From the NCBI GenBank assembly GCA_002118135.1, contig BDIU01000386.1, forward strand, positions 62,001 through 126,000: a DNA stretch of 64,000 nt, written 5' to 3'. This document shows positions 42,747 to 54,500 of the stretch, piece by piece. Origin of the DNA: Trebouxia sp. TZW2008 (lineage: Eukaryota > Chlorophyta > Trebouxiophyceae > Trebouxiales > Trebouxiaceae). Position numbers and translations under genes: made by a program. Every line of letters starts with the position of its first letter. Within the stretch, counting starts at the first letter, position 1. The notes below the pieces were generated by a model. It saw only the letters and a list, made by a program, of their open reading frames with translations. It was not told the DNA's origin and did no database searches.

Positions 42747-45700
42747 CTATGCATTGTAATCTTGAACGTCCAAGTCCCTCAGAGCTGCACTCCCAACGTC
42801 ACCACATGACTGAGGGAACATCTTTTTCGCTGATCGCAACAACGGCTCAGCACCCTTGTCCAACACAACAGGCCTCAGCTCAGGATTCCTTGCCACTACA
42901 TTCCTAATGCTCATGCAAGCTTGCCGCTGCACCCACTGACCCAGCTTGCCATGCACACCAGTCTCACACACTTTCATCACTGCTAGCACAGTGTCAATGC
43001 AACCAGCCTCAACAGCATGGGCAGCAGCTGTGGGGTTTCTGAGGGTCAGTGCTACCAGAAGCCCCAGGGCTTGCTCCATTGCCCCTACATAGCATTAAGC
43101 TACATCAGTGCTTACATTCACACTTGCGCACATGTACACGTGCATACATGCATGCACGTGTTTGCTTACTGAAGCTTTGCACTGCGTTGCACAGACTTTG
43201 TTTCAAAGCACTGTTTCATTTACTCACTTATGAAAGCAGCTCTCCTTTGCGCGTTTGTTTCAGATGCGTGCAAGCAAGGTGCTGCACTCAAGCTGCAATT
43301 CAGCTTGGTGTGCACTCAGAGGACCCAGCTCCATGCGCAACATGTGGCCTCCTTGTTGCACGCTGCGCAAAGCTGCGTCACATCATGCTTCAGAGTCAAC
43401 TGTCTACTGTGTGTGTTGAACAACCCAGGATTGCCTGGCACAATGACTTGCCTGCACGTGTTATGTGGGAATCAACCGCTCTGCAAAGTAAGTCCAGGCA
43501 ACTTGAGTGCTACAGTCACTTCAGTGCTACTTTCACTTCAGGGTCACATTCAATGCATCCATGCTGTCAACAAAAACAGGTTGCCAAGCACAACACTTTG
43601 CCTGCATTCCAAACCCGCAAAGCGCCGAAGCACAGCACCTTGCCTGCATGTGTTGTGTGGACATCAGCAACTAAGAACATGGCCATACACAACAGCTTGC
43701 CTGCGTGTGTTCTGTGGGCATCAACAGCTGTGCACAGCAGCTCCAGGCCGCCTGCCTGCACAATGTCCGCCTTGATACTGTCACTGTTAGCCAGCTGGCG
43801 CAGCAGGGAGCACGCTGACCTCACTACTGCTGCACTGCCCAACCCTGATGATAACACCTGCACTGAAAATGCTGAATTAGCTGCAATGCCTTAAGGACCC
43901 CACCATTGCTGCAATGCTTGATCATTGTGATGACAAATTTTGTATGTGTGAGTATGTATGAGCTGAAGCTCAAGCTTTTGTGTTAGCCAGCTGGCACAGC
44001 AGGGAGCTCGCTGACCTCATTATTGCTGCACTGCCCAACCCTGATGATGACACCTGCGATGCTGACGACAACACCTGTCAGGAAGTGATGATTTGGCGTT
44101 TGCTGCTGTATTGCTTTGATACAGTAGGTCTTGGGACAGACACTCGGCAGCTGTTGCTTCTGCAGTGCACCCAACAGGATCATGGACCTGTAGCAGCAAG
44201 CCTGCGCACGGTGGTGCTGCTATTGATTGGCTCACCTTCATGGTAATTTGCACTGCACCTTCATCGGCCATCCCTTTGCAGATCTCCTCGTTTGCTGCCA
44301 GCTTCTTGGCGGCCCCACAAACAGCTGCCTGCGTGGCTGGGTCTGTGAGGGCGCCCTGTTTCAGGATGTTCAGCAGCAATGAAGGTGCACCCTCCTGAGC
44401 TAAAGTCCTGCTGTTCTGGAAAGCCCTGCGCACGCAAGCATCTTTCCTGTAGACTTGTTTAGTTGAAGCATCATTGATTGCTTTGACTGACTGAGCACAA
44501 CGGCACCCTTCTTCAGACTGCTCAGTAGCAATGAAGGCGCAACCTTCTGAGCTAATGTCCTGCCGACAAGAATTCCCATTACTTTAATGGACATGACTGC
44601 TTCTTTGATTGATTCACCTTAGTGTTTCACTCACTGACCCTTAAACAGACGCATCAGACAGGCAGATTGACAACCGAATGCAAGCAGCGGCAGCCAACTG
44701 GTGCAGCAGGTTGGTGATCTGACTTGTCTGCTTCAAACTCGGACTGAAGAAGAACAAAGGATGAAGAAGAACAGAAACACCTTGAGGCAGCAGGTCGAGG
44801 GTCGTCAGCAGTGGTCAGGCTCTTGAGGCAGGCACACACAGCTTGGACAGATGCAGGGCTGCTGGAAACAGTCTCATGCCTAAGGCCCTCCACCAGTTGT
44901 GTGGCACAGCCAGAATCCACCAGACTGCATTTATTGTCCTCATGCTTCTTGGCTGCTGCTTCTGCTACTAGTGCTGCAGCTGTCACCAGCTCTGCATTGC
45001 CTGCAAGCAAAACTGGAGGTTTGATTTTGACTTTGAGTCACACAGCCAAATGTCATAATATGGATGCTTTCACCACTGTTGTACTGATTGTCCTCATGCT
45101 CTTGGTTGCAGCTTCTGCTACTAGTGCTGCAGCTGTTGCCAGCTCTGCACTGCCTGCAAGCAACATTTCAGCCATGGTTTTGACTTTCTGGAATCAAGTC
45201 GCCCCTTACAATCTCTGAATGCTATTCCAAGTGCTGCATTTATTGTGTCCATGCTTCTTGGCTGCTGCTTCTGATACTAGTGCTGCAGCTGCTACCAGCT
45301 CTGCATTGCCTGCAAGTCTTGTTGTGTGGCTGGTTCAGCAGAGCAGCATGCGGTGTTGATGGCGCATATCAAGAGGTCCACCATAAGTGGGGGATGGAGT
45401 TTGGCAGCTACTGTGCAGCGGCTGAATGCTGTGTGGAAAGTGTGTAAAATTACGTGCATGAACAAAAAGCTGCTATGGATGGGCACAGATGGGTTTGAGA
45501 AATTCTGTTGCAATGCCTCCAAAAGCTGCTTGATAACTGTACCGTTAACTCCAGATGGTTCATGTGTAATGTGTCTAGAAAGTCTGGAAGTCAGGGGAAC
45601 GCTAGTGCTTTGAACAAGGTGCACATCTCACTCACTGCTGATACCTGTCTGTGTCTTCAGTTCCAGTTCATGCGATTGCTTGGCTCCGCTTGCTTGCATG

Positions 45701-48527
45701 AAAGCATCCTTACCAAAGACCGCTCCCACTGACATGCTCTTATCAAGACGCGCAACACTTGATGAATTCATTGAACTGGCTACGTGTTTGTGTCTTCAGT
45801 AGCTCATGCAATTGCTTGACTCCGCTTGCTTGCATGAAAGCATCCTTACCAGAGATTGCTTCTACTGACGCGCTTGTTTCAAGATGCTTGGCAGTCGACG
45901 AAGTTCAGTAAGCGGGTTACCTGTCTGTGTCTTCAAGAGCTGATGCACTTACGTCGGACTGCTTGCTCGCATGAAGGCCTCCTCACCAAAATTGCTTCTA
46001 CAAATAGGCTCTTGTCAAGATGCTTGACAATGGATGAAGTCATTAGGCGGGCTACCTGTCTGTGTCTTCAAGAGTTGATGCAGTCGCTTAGCACGGCTGG
46101 CTCGCACGAAAGCACCCTTGCCAGAAGCTGCTTCCACTCACAAGCACTCATCAAATCGCATGACAAGCAAATGAGGGTGCGTCATCAGACGGTGCACCTG
46201 TTTATATCTTCAGCAGCTAGTGCAGTTGCTTGGCGCCGCTGGCTCGCATGAAGGCAACCTTGCCAGAGATGGACTCCACTGACATGCACTCATTGTGATG
46301 CGTAACAATCAAATGAAGCCCAGTCAGCAGGCTGTCTACCTGTCTGTGTCTTCGAGAGCTGAGCAGTTGACCAGCACTTCCTGCTTGCATGAGGCGTTTA
46401 ACCTTTCACTGACCTGCACTCGTCATGATGCTTGGCAACACAAGAGAGGCAAGTCATCAGGCTGTCTACCTGTCTGTGTCTTCAAGAGCTGATGCAGGTG
46501 ACCAGCACTTCTTGCTTGCATGAGGCGTTTAAGCTTTCACTGACATACACTCGTCATGATGCTTGGCAACACAAGGAAAGCAAGCCAGCAGGCAGGCTAC
46601 CTGTCTGCGTCTTTAGCAGCTGGTGTAGTTGCTTGGCGCCGCTTGCTCGCATGAAGGCATCCTTGCCAGTCTCAGATATCAACAGGCTTTGCAGCAGCGC
46701 CAAAGCAGCACTGACTACAGCTGCTGCATCTGGAATTGCCTCAAGGCAGGCGAGTGCTGTCTCCACAGCAGCAGCTTGAATGGCACCTGCAAATCCATTT
46801 GCACATTTGCTTTGGCGCTCTAAAAAGTTGAAATTTCTGTGTGCAGCAGACTGAGCTGTAGTGTCACAGCAGCATTGACTGCGGGCTCTGCGGCTGCTTC
46901 AAGGCAGGCCAATGCTATCTCAACAGCACCAGCTTGAATGGCACCTGCAAGCCAACACACTCTTCTGCTTGAGCGTTCTCAAGAAGGTACTAACAAAGCT
47001 TGCATGCTCGTTGGGCTATACTGCGGTGCCAAAGCAGCACTGACTACCGCTGCCGCATCTGGGCTTGTTTCAAGGCAGTTCAGTGCCCTCTCAAGAGCAC
47101 CAGCTTGAATGGTCCCTGCACCCCGACATTGACGCATGATTTTGCATTTTAAAGTATGACAAAGAAACACAGCAGGCTGTGCAGCCGTGCCTGAGCAGCG
47201 TCAATGGAAGCTGAGGCATCGGAAGCTGCCATGCGTTGACAATCAAGGGACAATATGCCTTCAGCCTGTGCAAAGACCAATGCCCTTTCAGCAAACACAA
47301 GAAATGAAAATGACTTGTTTGTGAACAACAATTGATCACAATGCATTATGCATTGTATCTGTAAGAACACATCACGCATCATTGCACAGCAATGCATGTT
47401 CAAGCGCACACCTTCTGTGACAGCATTCACACTCTCAGGAGCAGCAGTCTGTATCTGACGGTGCACAACTGCAATGCTTTCCTGTAGACTGGAATTGCTG
47501 GATGGCAATTCTGCAGCTTGGCTAGCAGCTTTCATCGCCTCCACAGCCTTCTTGACTGCAGTTCTACATGTCAGCAGATAGTTTTCTATACCAATTCTGC
47601 ATGTTTGAATGCCTGTGACAAGCTTGTCTGCAACAGCAGCATTCTTACAGGACTTGGACGGCATGCACTCTGTAACAAACCAAGAGATTGCAGCTGTGGT
47701 TACGCAAACGGGCGCCGTAGTGAACAACTAGCAGACTTGCGTGACTTACAGGGCTTCTTTGCCACTAGCTGGGTCTGTTGCAATGTTGCTGAGATCTACG
47801 CCCTGCAGCATGCAGCAGCGTCTCATCAACATCTGCCTATGACAAAGTCATATGCTGTGAAAAACATATACAGCCAGACTTCTAGTTATTGCTCTTGAAG
47901 TGTTGTGAGATTGGTTGTTCATACACCATCAGCGTGCAACAATGTACATTAAAGTGTGTGGTCATCTTAGCAATGCATAAGAGCTGCAAGACCAAGGCAA
48001 GCTGTTTACAAGACCAGCACATTTTGGAAGTTGATCAGTCTGGCAAGCTGGAGCTGATTGCTGTTTTGCTGACATGGAAACTGTGTGTGTCTGCTACCTG
48101 CAGCTTGAATTCTTCCATTGCACTTTGCAAAGCCTCCTCTGGCTGCAAGGCAGCATAGGCATGTCAAGCCAGCTATTCCTTCTGGCTTGCAATTAGGACA
48201 GCTTGTGTTATGATCCAAGTCAGCAGCACAGTGTAACAATGATGTGCTTTCTAGCAGCTTCTTATGTGAGGCTTTGACTTGTCTTTTTTGCAGTGCAAGC
48301 AGTCGCTATGCATTTGACTCTGCGGCAACTGCATGTATGCTCCTGGCTTAGAATAGGAAGCAGACCCACCTCCATGCCGAATTCCTCTGTATTGTCTTTG
48401 ACAGCTGCATCAAATGTTTCCTGCGACCAGACAGTACAAATAGTACAGCCAAGGACAGCAGAGCAAAGCCTCGCCCTGAAGTGATCGCTTGGCATACCTG
48501 ACTTATTCTAGTCTTGGGTCCGCCCAT
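42747..48527 (-). CDS. ARMC6: armadillo repeat-containing protein 6 homologue
   Basis: Conserved armadillo-repeat protein of unclear function, found from algae to animals. Exons: 48498-48527, 48370-48420, 48098-48142, 47750-47802, 47412 to about 47669, 46601-46786, 44781-45000, 44236-44425, 43701-43857 and 42747-43084, about 508 aa (human protein about 500). The N-terminus assembles across introns as RISQ/ETFDAAVKDNTEEFGME/PEEALQSAMEEF and GVDLSNIATDP, the ARMC6 hallmark. Helical repeats follow (AAVVSAALALLQSLLISE, AVCGAAKKLAANEEICKGMA, GLLVALTLRNPTAAAHAVEA). The C-terminus has QSCGDVGSAALRDL. The intron after 43701 is GC-AG (GCAG/GCAAGC). The acceptor near 47669 does not close in phase with the exon before it, so that joint is unresolved. 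Introns hold large boundary-copy arrays. Confidence 0.9.
43452..43660 (-). repeat. donor-side copies that keep a GC donor (ARMC6)
   Basis: The end of exon 43701-43857 (ACACACGCAG/GCAAGC) recurs at about 43644 (ACACATGCAG/GCAAGG), 43603 (GGAATGCAG/GCAAAG) and 43452 (ACACGTGCAG/GCAAGT). All keep GC rather than GT, and the last is a perfect GC-donor consensus. Confidence 0.75.
43975..44055 (-). repeat. copy of the start of ARMC6 exon 43701-43857
   Basis: Repeats GCAG/GTGTCATCATCAGGGTTGGG and the codons for GSA..RSASSLLCQLAN upstream of the working acceptor at 43857. A similar degraded copy of exon 44236-44425 (RTLAQKVAPSLLLSSLKKGA) lies at about 44490-44570. Confidence 0.8.
45090..45315 (-). 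repeat. two copies of the start of ARMC6 exon 44781-45000
   Basis: Acceptors TTGCAG/GCA at 45154 and 45309 repeat that of the working exon at 45000, a period of about 155 bp. Both encode AELVAAAALV-type sequence followed by EAAAKKHGH. Confidence 0.8.
45640..46606 (-). repeat. seven donor-side copies of ARMC6 exon 46601-46786
   Basis: The working exon ends QLHQLLKTQT/G at GACAG/GTAGCC (46601). Copies of its last 60-90 nt (KDAFMRASGAKQLHQLL variants, minus strand) with the donor occur at about 46468, 46338, 46195, 46050, 45920, 45782 and 45644. Spacing is 130-145 bp. The 45782 copy has lost the GT. The rest keep GACAG/GT and differ by scattered substitutions. Confidence 0.88.
46840..47125 (-). 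repeat. two acceptor-side copies of ARMC6 exon 46601-46786
   Basis: The working exon starts at 46786 (TGCAG/GTGCCATTCAAGCTG). Copies start at 46944 (GAIQAGAVEIALACLEAA) and about 47116 (GTIQAGALERALNCLETSP), 158 and 172 bp apart. The second remains open for about 30 codons. Confidence 0.85.
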
Positions 48528-49373
48528 GCTGTCTTCAAGCGACTTCTGTCGGCAGGCAACGGTGATATCGGACGCTGCAGTAGCTGCCACTACTAAAAAG
48601 ACGTGCGGCGAAGTCAAAGCACAGCCCAGATCAGCAAGCTGATCAGACCTGCTTGTATTTAAGACTTTGATAGCGAGAACGTCACACTGAGCTGGTGAGT
48701 TCTTATGGCGATTGCGTAACACAACGGACGCAAATATCAGGTAGGACTAGGTCACGCGATGCTGGTGCCAACATGCATGTGCTGTTGCTGCTTTGCTCCT
48801 CTAGCTGCATGACTAATTTGCAAAGGCTCCTCTGAGGAGCAGAATGTATTTGCAGTTGGAACTCAAAGGTCCTTAGGCATGAGGGCACCTGCGACAGCCC
48901 TAAAAATTACATTGCATTTGAGCCATGATGCCACAGCTTTGATACCAGAAACGTCTTATGCCAGTCAGACACGTACAACTGAAGAGCAGAGTGCCTGCTT
49001 GATGCACAGCCACACTAGCTTGCATAAGAGCAAATTTGTGTGGTGAGCATGACACGTAATCATGTGTTGACATGGCAACCTTCTGAAGCCTGATTTAGCG
49101 AATCTGCGTTTGTTGATGCTTTGTTCAATAGGCACAACAGTAATTGGCACGTAGTGTCTTATACGTCCAAAAATCGTAGGACTGTCACAACGACACTTGC
49201 TGATGGTGAAACTGATATTCCAAAAGTGTAGCTGTATAGCTGAACCAGACCTCGAGTCAATAGTGTAGAAGTCAATGCAACTCTGATGCCAGCTACCAGC
49301 TCAAGAAGCTTGCGATCACTGACAGGGCAATGGTTGCTCCATGCTGTGGCACACTCAAACGGATTTTGCTGCG
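48528..49373. other. intergenic region
   Basis: Promoter side of ARMC6 and 3' flank of the next minus-strand gene. No supported feature. Confidence 0.5.
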
Positions 49374-51121
49374 TCAGGGGTCCTTCTTTTTCCACAGCGG
49401 CCCTTCTATAGAGCTTTGAGCAAACAAGGGAGAGAACTGGACAATTGCTGCTGATGCGGCAAACCCAGCAGCGTTACCAACAAGCGGTAGCACATCTGAG
49501 GTCCTGGTTACAATGGGTCCAATGCCAAAATTGATGAAAAGGCTACCCCAAAGAGGAGCAAACAGTAGCGTCCACACAAACTTTCTGCGCACAGGACCTG
49601 CAGTACACAAAAGGCTTGATCAGTTCAGGTATGAGCAGCCCAGCTGCAGCATCAAAAGTCGCTGTGTGCAACTTGAAAATCCAGCTGTGACATGAATTGA
49701 CTGTGCACTATACACCTCAGCTGCAGCTTTCAAGACTCTGTATTGCAACTTGAAGTCTCAGCAACTGCTGCTTTGTGGAATGACAGTACTTCTCACCAGA
49801 TGGTGGTAGCCGCAAAGAATAGCCAAACACAAAGCCTCCGACACAAGATGTGATGAGCGTCAGCGTGTACTGATCTGAAGGTAGGCCAGGGACAACAGCA
49901 CAGCCGCCTGGCCTCTGAAGGCATTCTGACAAAGCACCAACAGTGCCCAGAATAGCTGCGTCTTCGCCCTGTATGGCAAGACCAAATACTGTTACATCCT
50001 GTGATGCCATGAAGCGACCTAGCAAGACAAGCTTTGTGCCACGCAAACCTAGCACATGTGCTAGCGAGTACCAATGTGGGTCATTGTCATCAACATGGTG
50101 TCACCATTTCTGGTGACCTAGGCAACATAGGCAACTCTGCCACTCACATTCTGAAGCACATCTTGAAATTGAAGAGCAAGGGGTCGATCATTGCATGAGC
50201 ATGGCGCTCTGAGATAAGGACGGCATCGATCCCAAAGACTGCAGTGGGCAAGAGCATACAGGGGTGCCTGTGGAGTGCAAGGCATGTAGACGCACCTCAT
50301 CTCGCACATAGAATTTGTTGCCGTATCTGCTTTGCAGTTCAATGAAGAAGGTCCTGCGCAGCAGCTCCTCAACAGCTTTGCCTGTGTTGAATTCCAGTAT
50401 GTTTGGTGATGATGGGTCTACAATGATGATGACTGTTCTGTCATTAGGAGCCCATGCAGCCTTTACTTCTCTTCCAGTTGGGCCTGCTTGAGGTCCAAAG
50501 CGCGTCAGCACACGCATACGCCAATCAGTGCGCCTGAGCATACATGCGAGTTGGATGCTCACTGCTTACACCTACCATGCTGCTGATGTGCAGGTGTGAT
50601 CAGTGCATTGGTATCAGCAAACAGGTTAAGAGGCATTGAATCAAACACCTGGTGCAAGGCTTGCTTACTGCTCAAGCTCTTTCAAGGTTTGTTCCAGCTC
50701 AATCTCCTTTTTGTCAGGCAGAATCTTCGCACTGTCCAGCTGCACAGGTGCAACTTTGACTTGTGGGCTTGACAAGGCATCGTCATGACAAGCAGCAATC
50801 AGCAGGAATGCGTACCACATAATTGGACGACTGTATAGTATCGCTGTTAGCAGGGTCTGCCAGCACGGGTTTGCTGGAGAGAATTCCAGTCAGTAAGCAG
50901 GCCGCGAGCAACTTTCCAGTCTCGGTCGCGGCGTTGACCAAGCTCTGTGCAATCCTATTTGAGTGACATTCGCACGAGCGTTGGACACGCGAACAGCCCC
51001 GCACGTTCTTTAAGCGCTTTTGCGGGTGTCTGCTGTGATGGAAGTGATCAACTGCTCGACCTCTGCCCACGTCTCGCAGAAGCAGTGACTGTCCGCCCGT
51101 TTTGATGCCCGCGGCTATCAT
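49374..51121 (-). CDS. chloroplast membrane protein of unknown function
   Basis: Family not named with certainty. Five exons: 50816-51121, 50669 to about 50761, about 50560 to 50296, 49797-49968 and 49374-49597. The last two joints are exactly in phase (RDE/GEDAAILG and PPSG/PVRRK). Exon 1 encodes an Arg/His/Ser-rich leader, then LLAACLLTGILSSKPVLADP, a hydrophobic stretch with an Ala-rich cleavage-like site that suggests a bipartite, thylakoid-type transit peptide. A short charged coil follows (KKEIELEQTLKELEQ). The core has LTRFGPQAGPTGREVKAAW, TVIIIVDPSSPNILEF and ELQSRYGNKFYVRDE. Two hydrophobic segments follow (LTLITSCVGGFVFGYSLRL and FAPLWGSLFINFGIGPIV). The sequence reads like a conserved plant/algal plastid family. 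No boundary duplications are evident. Confidence 0.7.
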
Positions 51122-51569
51122 ATCACGGGTTGGATGACGCTCCTTCCCAGCCAGCCACGAGCGTCAAGCATGCCAAAATCGGTTGATCTTCATCCAGCTA
51201 AGTACCATGCATGCATGCAACAGAATGTTGCATGCACAGGTCATGCAGCAACCTTGGAAACCACAAACCGTCAAATGAGACTCACAAGGAGGCATGATAT
51301 GACATATCAGCAGGAGACTTCAGCAGCCCCATGAACATTGCCTGTTGCGTGTCTAGAAGCACAGCATCCTGATTTGTTGATGACAGCAGCAGGAGCTGTG
51401 GCATCAGTCAGTGCAGCTTTTCCCTTGCATGCAAGCTTTGTTACAAGCAGCTCTTGACAGAGCATTTTCACAAGCTCTCAACAGAATGTCAGCAACAATG
51501 TCATTGTCAAGCTGGTTTTCTGGAAAAGCGATGTTTCATATACAGAAACCAATACTAGGATAAGTGAGC
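51122..51569. other. intergenic region
   Basis: Promoter side of the unknown plastid gene and 3' flank of the dynein gene. Only the TGTAA at 51441-51445 stands out. Confidence 0.5.
51441..51445 (-). terminator. possible TGTAA poly(A) signal of the dynein gene
   Basis: Minus-strand TGTAA 125 nt downstream of the dynein stop at 51570-51572. Inferred from the algal consensus. Confidence 0.4.
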
Positions 51570-54500
51570 CTACACCACGTCCAGGAACAAACAGACGCCC
51601 GCCAATGTCCACTTGATCCAGGAGTGCTTTGACTTCAGCTGTGCTGTGAAAACTTCCTGCCTGAACCTTGCTTCTGTGGTGTAGACAGGACACTGGTAGG
51701 CATCTTTCATCTCTGCCTTGTCTACAGTGACAGCTCTAACTAGCATGACAGGCATTGGACAGAAAAGCTCCTTTGGCCTTGAGTCATCTAGAGTGCCTGC
51801 CTTCTCATCCCATCTTGCACCCTCAAGCGTCAGTCCATGAATGAAAGCGCCATCCCGCGATGGTGCATCTATCTGGTCTGGCTGCTTCTTAGTCACCTCA
51901 GTCAAAACCACGGTCTTGTCAAGAGGCCAGTCATTGCGCCGAGCAGTGGTTTGCATGACGGCTGTCAGGAAGGACTGCGGGTTGAACAGACCAGACAGCC
52001 AGACGCTCTTGGGAACACCCAAGTCTGCTGTCCATTCAACAAGCTGTGAGACCCTCTGCAGCAGGTTGACTAACCAGGAGCCCAGAGGCCTCAAGGAGGG
52101 GTAAGCCACATTGGCCCAGCTTGCAGGCACCCCATCGTTTGCAAGAGCAAGCATCAGCTTCTCCATGGGCTCACTCATAGTCAGGTCTCCCTTCAGTCCC
52201 AAGTCAAGCTCTGCCAAGCTGCGCCTCATGGTTGACAGCAGCACATTCATCCGCTCAGACTCCTATGGCAAACAACAAAGCAATTTGAGCAACCAGTAGT
52301 TGTATGCACTGTAATGTATTGGATCTTGCAGATGAGCTGCACAGACTTAACTGGCACCATGGTTCAAATGCTGGAAGATGCAGTGATGAAATATCACCAA
52401 GCTCCAAAACATTGTCAATGGCAGGAGCATTCACGCATTTGTGGATGCACACAGCAACTGGCAGCGCATGCTCTGTGCAGAGACTGCTGTGTCTTATAGA
52501 GGATTTGATGGTGGTGGAGGTGGAGAAAGAGGTGAAGCATGGTCTGTTGGGCTGAGCTGTGTATGAAAGGTATTGCAGACCACCTACAATGGATATGGTG
52601 CAGACAGGGTGGCTATACAATTACAAGAGCATGTTTTACCTGAATAGCCACCATGACGTATGGGCCAAACTCATCAACACGGCCCCTGATGTCCTCCATA
52701 TCAAACAACTCAGGAAGGCGCTCTACCAAGTCATCCAGCACCTGTGTGACACAGGCATAAGTCAGCTGCACTGGTTGCAGGCGACGGCACAGTGCCAGAC
52801 AGCGTCAAGCTGCATGTCAAGCAGACCAGGGAAGTCAAGAGGATAGGCAAGCAGACACACAAACAAACAAACAAGCAAATGGTTATGGCAGTTCAAGATT
52901 TCAATGTCCAAAGCAAACGCTGACCAAAGCACGCAATCTTCAGCTGTATTTATGCACTGCTTGCACCATCTTACACTCCTTTGTTGTGGTCAAGAAATGA
53001 CATCACAACGCACAGTGGCCGAAATGCAACACTGCAAGCTCACCATCTTGGCTTTCTCCTCTACGCTCATGCCGCCCTCGCCTCCAGCCTCTCTGGGCTG
53101 TAAGCACAGCACATTGGCACAGAAGCGCTCAGCCTCCCTCAGCTTGAAGCCAATCTCAGCATTGGGGTGCAGGCCAAACGCCAGGGGAGTCTCAGGAGGC
53201 ATGGCCTCATCTATGTACTCCAGCACCTGTAAAGACAGTGACTCCCTTGTTGCCATGTAACAGAACAGGTATCAGAAAGGGTAATGGTCAGAATGCAGCA
53301 ATCTACTGTGCTCAGAAAAAGCAGAGGGACTGCAGGGATATCGATAGATTGGTGATCTTGCTGCAGGCAATTCCTCTGAGACATGAGTGCTGCACATGCA
53401 TGCTTCAAAGTATGTCACATCACTTACAAGCTAAGTCCCAGGCTGAGGCTGCCCTTCTGCTGACTCTGTGCTAAGCTGTTTCAGCAGCTGCTGTGAGCAG
53501 TGTCGTCAAGCAACTCACCTGCTTGTGAGTCATGGTGTTGGCAGGGGTGAAGAACGCAGGGAACATCTCCATGCCTTCCAGCAAGGTCTCATTGAAGTAC
53601 TTGAACAGGTAGGCATTAGCCAGGCGCCTGTCCCAGTCCTCTACAATGTGCCCACCATACATGATCTCCCCAAAGATGTACCTCAGATCATCCCATGGAA
53701 CCTGCGCAATGGGCACACCAGGTTTAGCAGGGACGATCATCAGCTCAGGACATCATTGCCTTCATACACAGCGTACAATTGAGGTGGCTGATGGATATTT
53801 AGGTCAAGCACAGGAGTTAAGGCTGAAGCCTGCGTGTCAGCAAAAGCAACATTGCAGACTTTGCACTGCTGATGACAGAAACAGTCTAGGGTTGATTGAA
53901 ATTTAAATTTGCATGATGCATCTGAAATCAGCAGCATTCTCACCTTGACATTGTTCTCCAGGTAGTTGCTGGCACACTGCCCACAGCACAGCAGGTCTCC
54001 TGTGTTGAATGGGTAGTTCATGTTCCAGCCTATGCCGCTAGTGGCTGCCGGCAAGTTGCCCACTCCAAACTTCTTCCTCTCCAGCAGAGCAGCATGGAAA
54101 TAGCACAAGGCAAAGATGATGGACCTGTACTCAGCCTGCATGGCAGCACCATAAATGTCTCAGCATCATCAACCTTGCTCCAGCAGACATGCATGGTGTG
54201 GTAGCAACTTGTAGCAGTATCCAACTTTGTAGTCACAACCACACTTAGCGGGGCTCCTGAAGAATGGCTGATTACAGCATGTAAGTTTCTACTTGTTCTT
54301 CTTCTTCATACAGCTATGCTGACGCAACATCTCTCAGCAACAGCAGCAATACTGTTAGCAACATGTTGGTCAAGGAGGCAGTCATTGAGACTCACCTGTT
54401 TGGCACAGCCTTCAAGCATCTCCTCATTGTACTGGCCATAGGCTCTGCGCAGGTTGGCGCGCAAGCCCTCAGGGGGCTCATTGGTCAGCTTGATGCTGTT

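Noticed and set aside
43049..43894. Plus-strand frame of 281 codons
   Set aside because: Antisense to ARMC6 exon 43701-43857 and its duplicated donor segments; no family resemblance.
47160..47295. ARMC6 exon encoding AEGILSLDCQRMAASDASAS
   Set aside because: Joining it in the phase set by the exon ending at 47412 creates an immediate stop, while skipping it gives a clean VTEG/AIQA joint; probably a degraded copy.
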